Source of the DNA: Flavobacteriales bacterium
Lineage (GTDB): Bacteria > Bacteroidota > Bacteroidia > Flavobacteriales > BACL11
Assembly: GCA_018675825.1 (NCBI GenBank)
Contig: JABGXK010000157.1
Span: 1 to 8,502, forward strand
Length of the DNA: 8,502 nt
Reading direction: 5' to 3'
This document shows positions 6,341 through 8,502 of the stretch, in pieces. Numbering within the stretch: position 1 is the stretch's first letter; each line of letters opens with the position of its first letter. A program made the position numbers and the translations under genes. Under the pieces are notes generated by a model. That model was not told the DNA's origin. It saw only the letters and a program-made list of their open reading frames with translations, and did not search any database.

Positions 6341-8502
6341 ATGAAATCAAGATTTTTACTTTTATCATTTATTTTTTCGTTTTTTTCTTTATTATCATTC
6401 TCTCAAAATTCACAACATGTCTGTGGTTCATATGATGGTTATCTTAAAGATGATATGAATAATTACCCTGAATTTTATAAAAGCTTAGAAGAAAGGAATA
6501 ATCAACTAGAAAATCAAAAAACTGAATTATTAAAAACGATTAATCCTGATATGAAAAATACAGGAAAGAAAATTATTCCTGTTGTTGTTCATGTAATTCA
6601 TAATTTTGGAAGTGAAAATGTTACTGATAATCAGATAAACGCTGCCTTAGAATTGCTTAATAATAATATAAATGGTCAAGACGCTGACTTTGCATCTAGA
6701 ACACCTGATGTTTTTGCTGCTGTTGTTGGTAATCCTAATATAGAATTTCGTTTAGCAACAATTGATCCTTATGGAAACCCAACTTCAGGTATTAATAGAG
6801 TTCAATCTTTAGAAACACAAGTTTCAAATCCTAGAAATTCGGTTAAGTCAATAAGTTATTGGAATTCATATCAATATTTAAATATTTGGGTAGTAAAAAG
6901 TTTGCCGGCTGAAAGTAATGGAGGTATTCTTCTAGGCTATGCTCAATTTCCTTATCAAGGTAGTATGTCTACAGACGGTGTAGCACTTATTTCAAGTCAA
7001 TTTGCAAGCTCAACATCATCTACTTTAACTCATGAAGTTGGACATTGGCTTGGCTTACGTCATGTTTGGGGAGATGCAATATGTGGAGATGACCAGGTGG
7101 CTGACACTCCACCTCAAAGATATTCTAACGGTTTTGGAGATAATCCTGGACCTCTTCCTACAACATCTTCTTTTCCTTATCATGTAGGTCTTCAAAATCA
7201 AGGTTGTTTAGCAGATTCCTCAAATTGGGCTGGTGAGATGTTTATGAATTATATGGATTATACATCAGATCAGTACTGTACTATGTTTTCACAAGGTCAA
7301 GTTGCAGTTTTTAATGAAACTTTAGACGGAACTGATGGAGGTTTAGGATTTAGAGAATACATGTGGCAAGAAGACAATTTAATTAAAACTGGAACTATTG
7401 ATGGTGCAGTACCCCCTTCTTGCAATAAACAAGCAGATTTTTCTGAAGGATTTGGTAATACATCTATTTGTCTTGGAGAAGAAACTTGGTTTAAGTCAAA
7501 TAAATCAATGTTTGGCTCAACAATTTCCTCCGTTGTTTGGGATTTAGGTGACGGGACAACGAGTAATGTAGAGAATAATTTACTATATGAATATAATCAA
7601 GCTGGTAATTATGATGTTTCATTAACTATCAATTATGATGAAGTAACTAAAGTAAGTTCATATGATTTATCATCATTAGATATTAGCAATGCTTCATCTT
7701 ATGATTCTTCATTTATAAATGTAATTGTACAAAGAGGATCAATAGCGGAATTAAATGGTATGGGAGCTACCAATATTACCTCTCATTATATTGATAGTCT
7801 AGGTGTTTATTTTGATTTAGTTGGTACTACTTTTTACAGAGGAGATGTTGAGCGTAAAAGATATACTGCGTTTTATAATAATTCTTGTTCTTCTACTAAA
7901 GTAAAAACAGCTTTTATGTCTGTAAACCCTACTACTGCTTCTAATTCAGCTTCCTCATATTTATATAGCTTTGATAACACTGATGATTTATTAAATGATT
8001 GGGATGTTATTTCAACAAATCAAGAAGATAATCAATGGTCATTTTTTAATCTTGTTTCTAAAAGTTGGGAATGGTTTGAAGGAACTTCAGGATCTTCTTC
8101 ATGCGTTATGATGGCTGGAAAAGATGGATCTAGTATTTCCATTGATAATCTTATTTCTCCTTCTTATGACCTTAGTGGATATACTAAACCTGCAATTAGT
8201 TTTAAATATACTGGAGCTGCTGTTAATACTTTTCCATATAATGTTTTAAGTGTTTATTATACTAATAATTGTGGTGATGATTGGGCATTTTTAGGTGAAT
8301 TATCAAATGTACAGGTAGCTAGAGCTGGATTATATACTCATAGTTTTTCTCCAAATGGTGATTGGGCTGATACCTTATTCACAAGAACATCTCTTAAAAA
8401 TGATAATATTAGATTTAAATTTGAGTATATAAATTCTGGTGCTAGTAATAATTTCTTTTTAGATGATATTCAAATTGGTGAGGAAGATGATCTTTTAAAA
8501 CA
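6341..8502 (+). CDS. Secreted M43 (pappalysin-like) zinc metalloprotease with PKD domain, 3' end outside window
   Basis: I translated this gene by hand; 720 codons are visible without a stop and it runs off the right edge. A signal peptide (residues 1-21, SLLSFS-Q) is followed by a pro-region of about 50 residues starting with Cys28-Gly29. The peptidase domain begins near KIIPVVVHVIHNFG (77-90). It has the zinc motif HEVGHWLGLRH (231-241; His231, Glu232, His235, His241), the M43-type ADTPPQ (254-259) and the Met-turn NYMDY (303-307, Met305). A PKD domain spans roughly 365-432, with VVWDLGDG around 398-405 and YEYNQAGNYDVSLTI near its end. Residues 433-542 are unassigned. From 543 a beta-rich, lectin/MAM-like region (SFDNTDD ... 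FFLDDIQIG) resembles 'choice-of-anchor J' modules. A type IX sorting domain is expected after the window's edge but is not seen. Probably secreted or surface-anchored. Confidence 0.9.
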   Translation, partial: MKSRFLLLSFIFSFFSLLSFSQNSQHVCGSYDGYLKDDMNNYPEFYKSLEERNNQLENQKTELLKTINPDMKNTGKKIIPVVVHVIHNFGSENVTDNQINAALELLNNNINGQDADFASRTPDVFAAVVGNPNIEFRLATIDPYGNPTSGINRVQSLETQVSNPRNSVKSISYWNSYQYLNIWVVKSLPAESNGGILLGYAQFPYQGSMSTDGVALISSQFASSTSSTLTHEVGHWLGLRHVWGDAICGDDQVADTPPQRYSNGFGDNPGPLPTTSSFPYHVGLQNQGCLADSSNWAGEMFMNYMDYTSDQYCTMFSQGQVAVFNETLDGTDGGLGFREYMWQEDNLIKTGTIDGAVPPSCNKQADFSEGFGNTSICLGEETWFKSNKSMFGSTISSVVWDLGDGTTSNVENNLLYEYNQAGNYDVSLTINYDEVTKVSSYDLSSLDISNASSYDSSFINVIVQRGSIAELNGMGATNITSHYIDSLGVYFDLVGTTFYRGDVERKRYTAFYNNSCSSTKVKTAFMSVNPTTASNSASSYLYSFDNTDDLLNDWDVISTNQEDNQWSFFNLVSKSWEWFEGTSGSSSCVMMAGKDGSSISIDNLISPSYDLSGYTKPAISFKYTGAAVNTFPYNVLSVYYTNNCGDDWAFLGELSNVQVARAGLYTHSFSPNGDWADTLFTRTSLKNDNIRFKFEYINSGASNNFFLDDIQIGEEDDLLK

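Overview
The window looks like chromosomal DNA from a marine-type member of the Bacteroidota, probably Flavobacteriales. The reasons are: strongly A+T-rich DNA (roughly 70 % by eye), candidate Bacteroidota promoters of the TAnnTTTG type, A-rich leaders without Shine-Dalgarno sites, signal peptides ending just before a Gln, a secreted M43/PKD protease of the kind exported by the type IX system, and LipA, RlmB and L,D-transpeptidase sequences of flavobacterial character. This is inferred from the sequence; no database search was made.

Layout. (1) 1-484, minus: the N-terminal 161 residues of catalase-peroxidase KatG, running off the left edge. (2) 485-642: katG upstream region with a promoter-like box and two sets of inverted repeats. 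(3) 643-5174, minus: a compact six-gene cluster transcribed ung > L,D-transpeptidase > rmuC > rlmB > class I methyltransferase > ZIP transporter. All junctions are overlaps or gaps of at most 15 bp. (4) 5175-5257: a short divergent promoter region with a TAnnTTTG box on each strand and an 18-bp palindrome. (5) 5258-6244, plus: a 41-residue lipoprotein gene followed 6 bp later by lipA, which appears to start at TTG. (6) 6341-8502, plus: a secreted M43 (pappalysin-like) metalloprotease with a PKD domain, running off the right edge.

How the genes fit together. The six-gene cluster mixes DNA repair (Ung, RmuC), cell-wall cross-linking (YkuD-type L,D-transpeptidase), 23S rRNA 2'-O-methylation (RlmB), an unassigned methyltransferase and metal-ion uptake. 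It reads as a housekeeping operon rather than one pathway. LipA makes the lipoyl cofactor of the 2-oxoacid dehydrogenases and glycine cleavage system; the small lipoprotein in front of it has no assigned role. KatG is an oxidative-stress enzyme whose upstream region carries a 9-1-9 palindrome where a repressor could act. The M43 protease is probably a secreted nutrient-acquisition or surface enzyme.

No RNA gene, insertion sequence, CRISPR array, phage gene or obvious new defence system was seen. The items most worth a second look are the katG palindrome, the TTG-started lipA behind a tiny lipoprotein, the variant ZIP metal site, and the possible cysteine switch in the protease.
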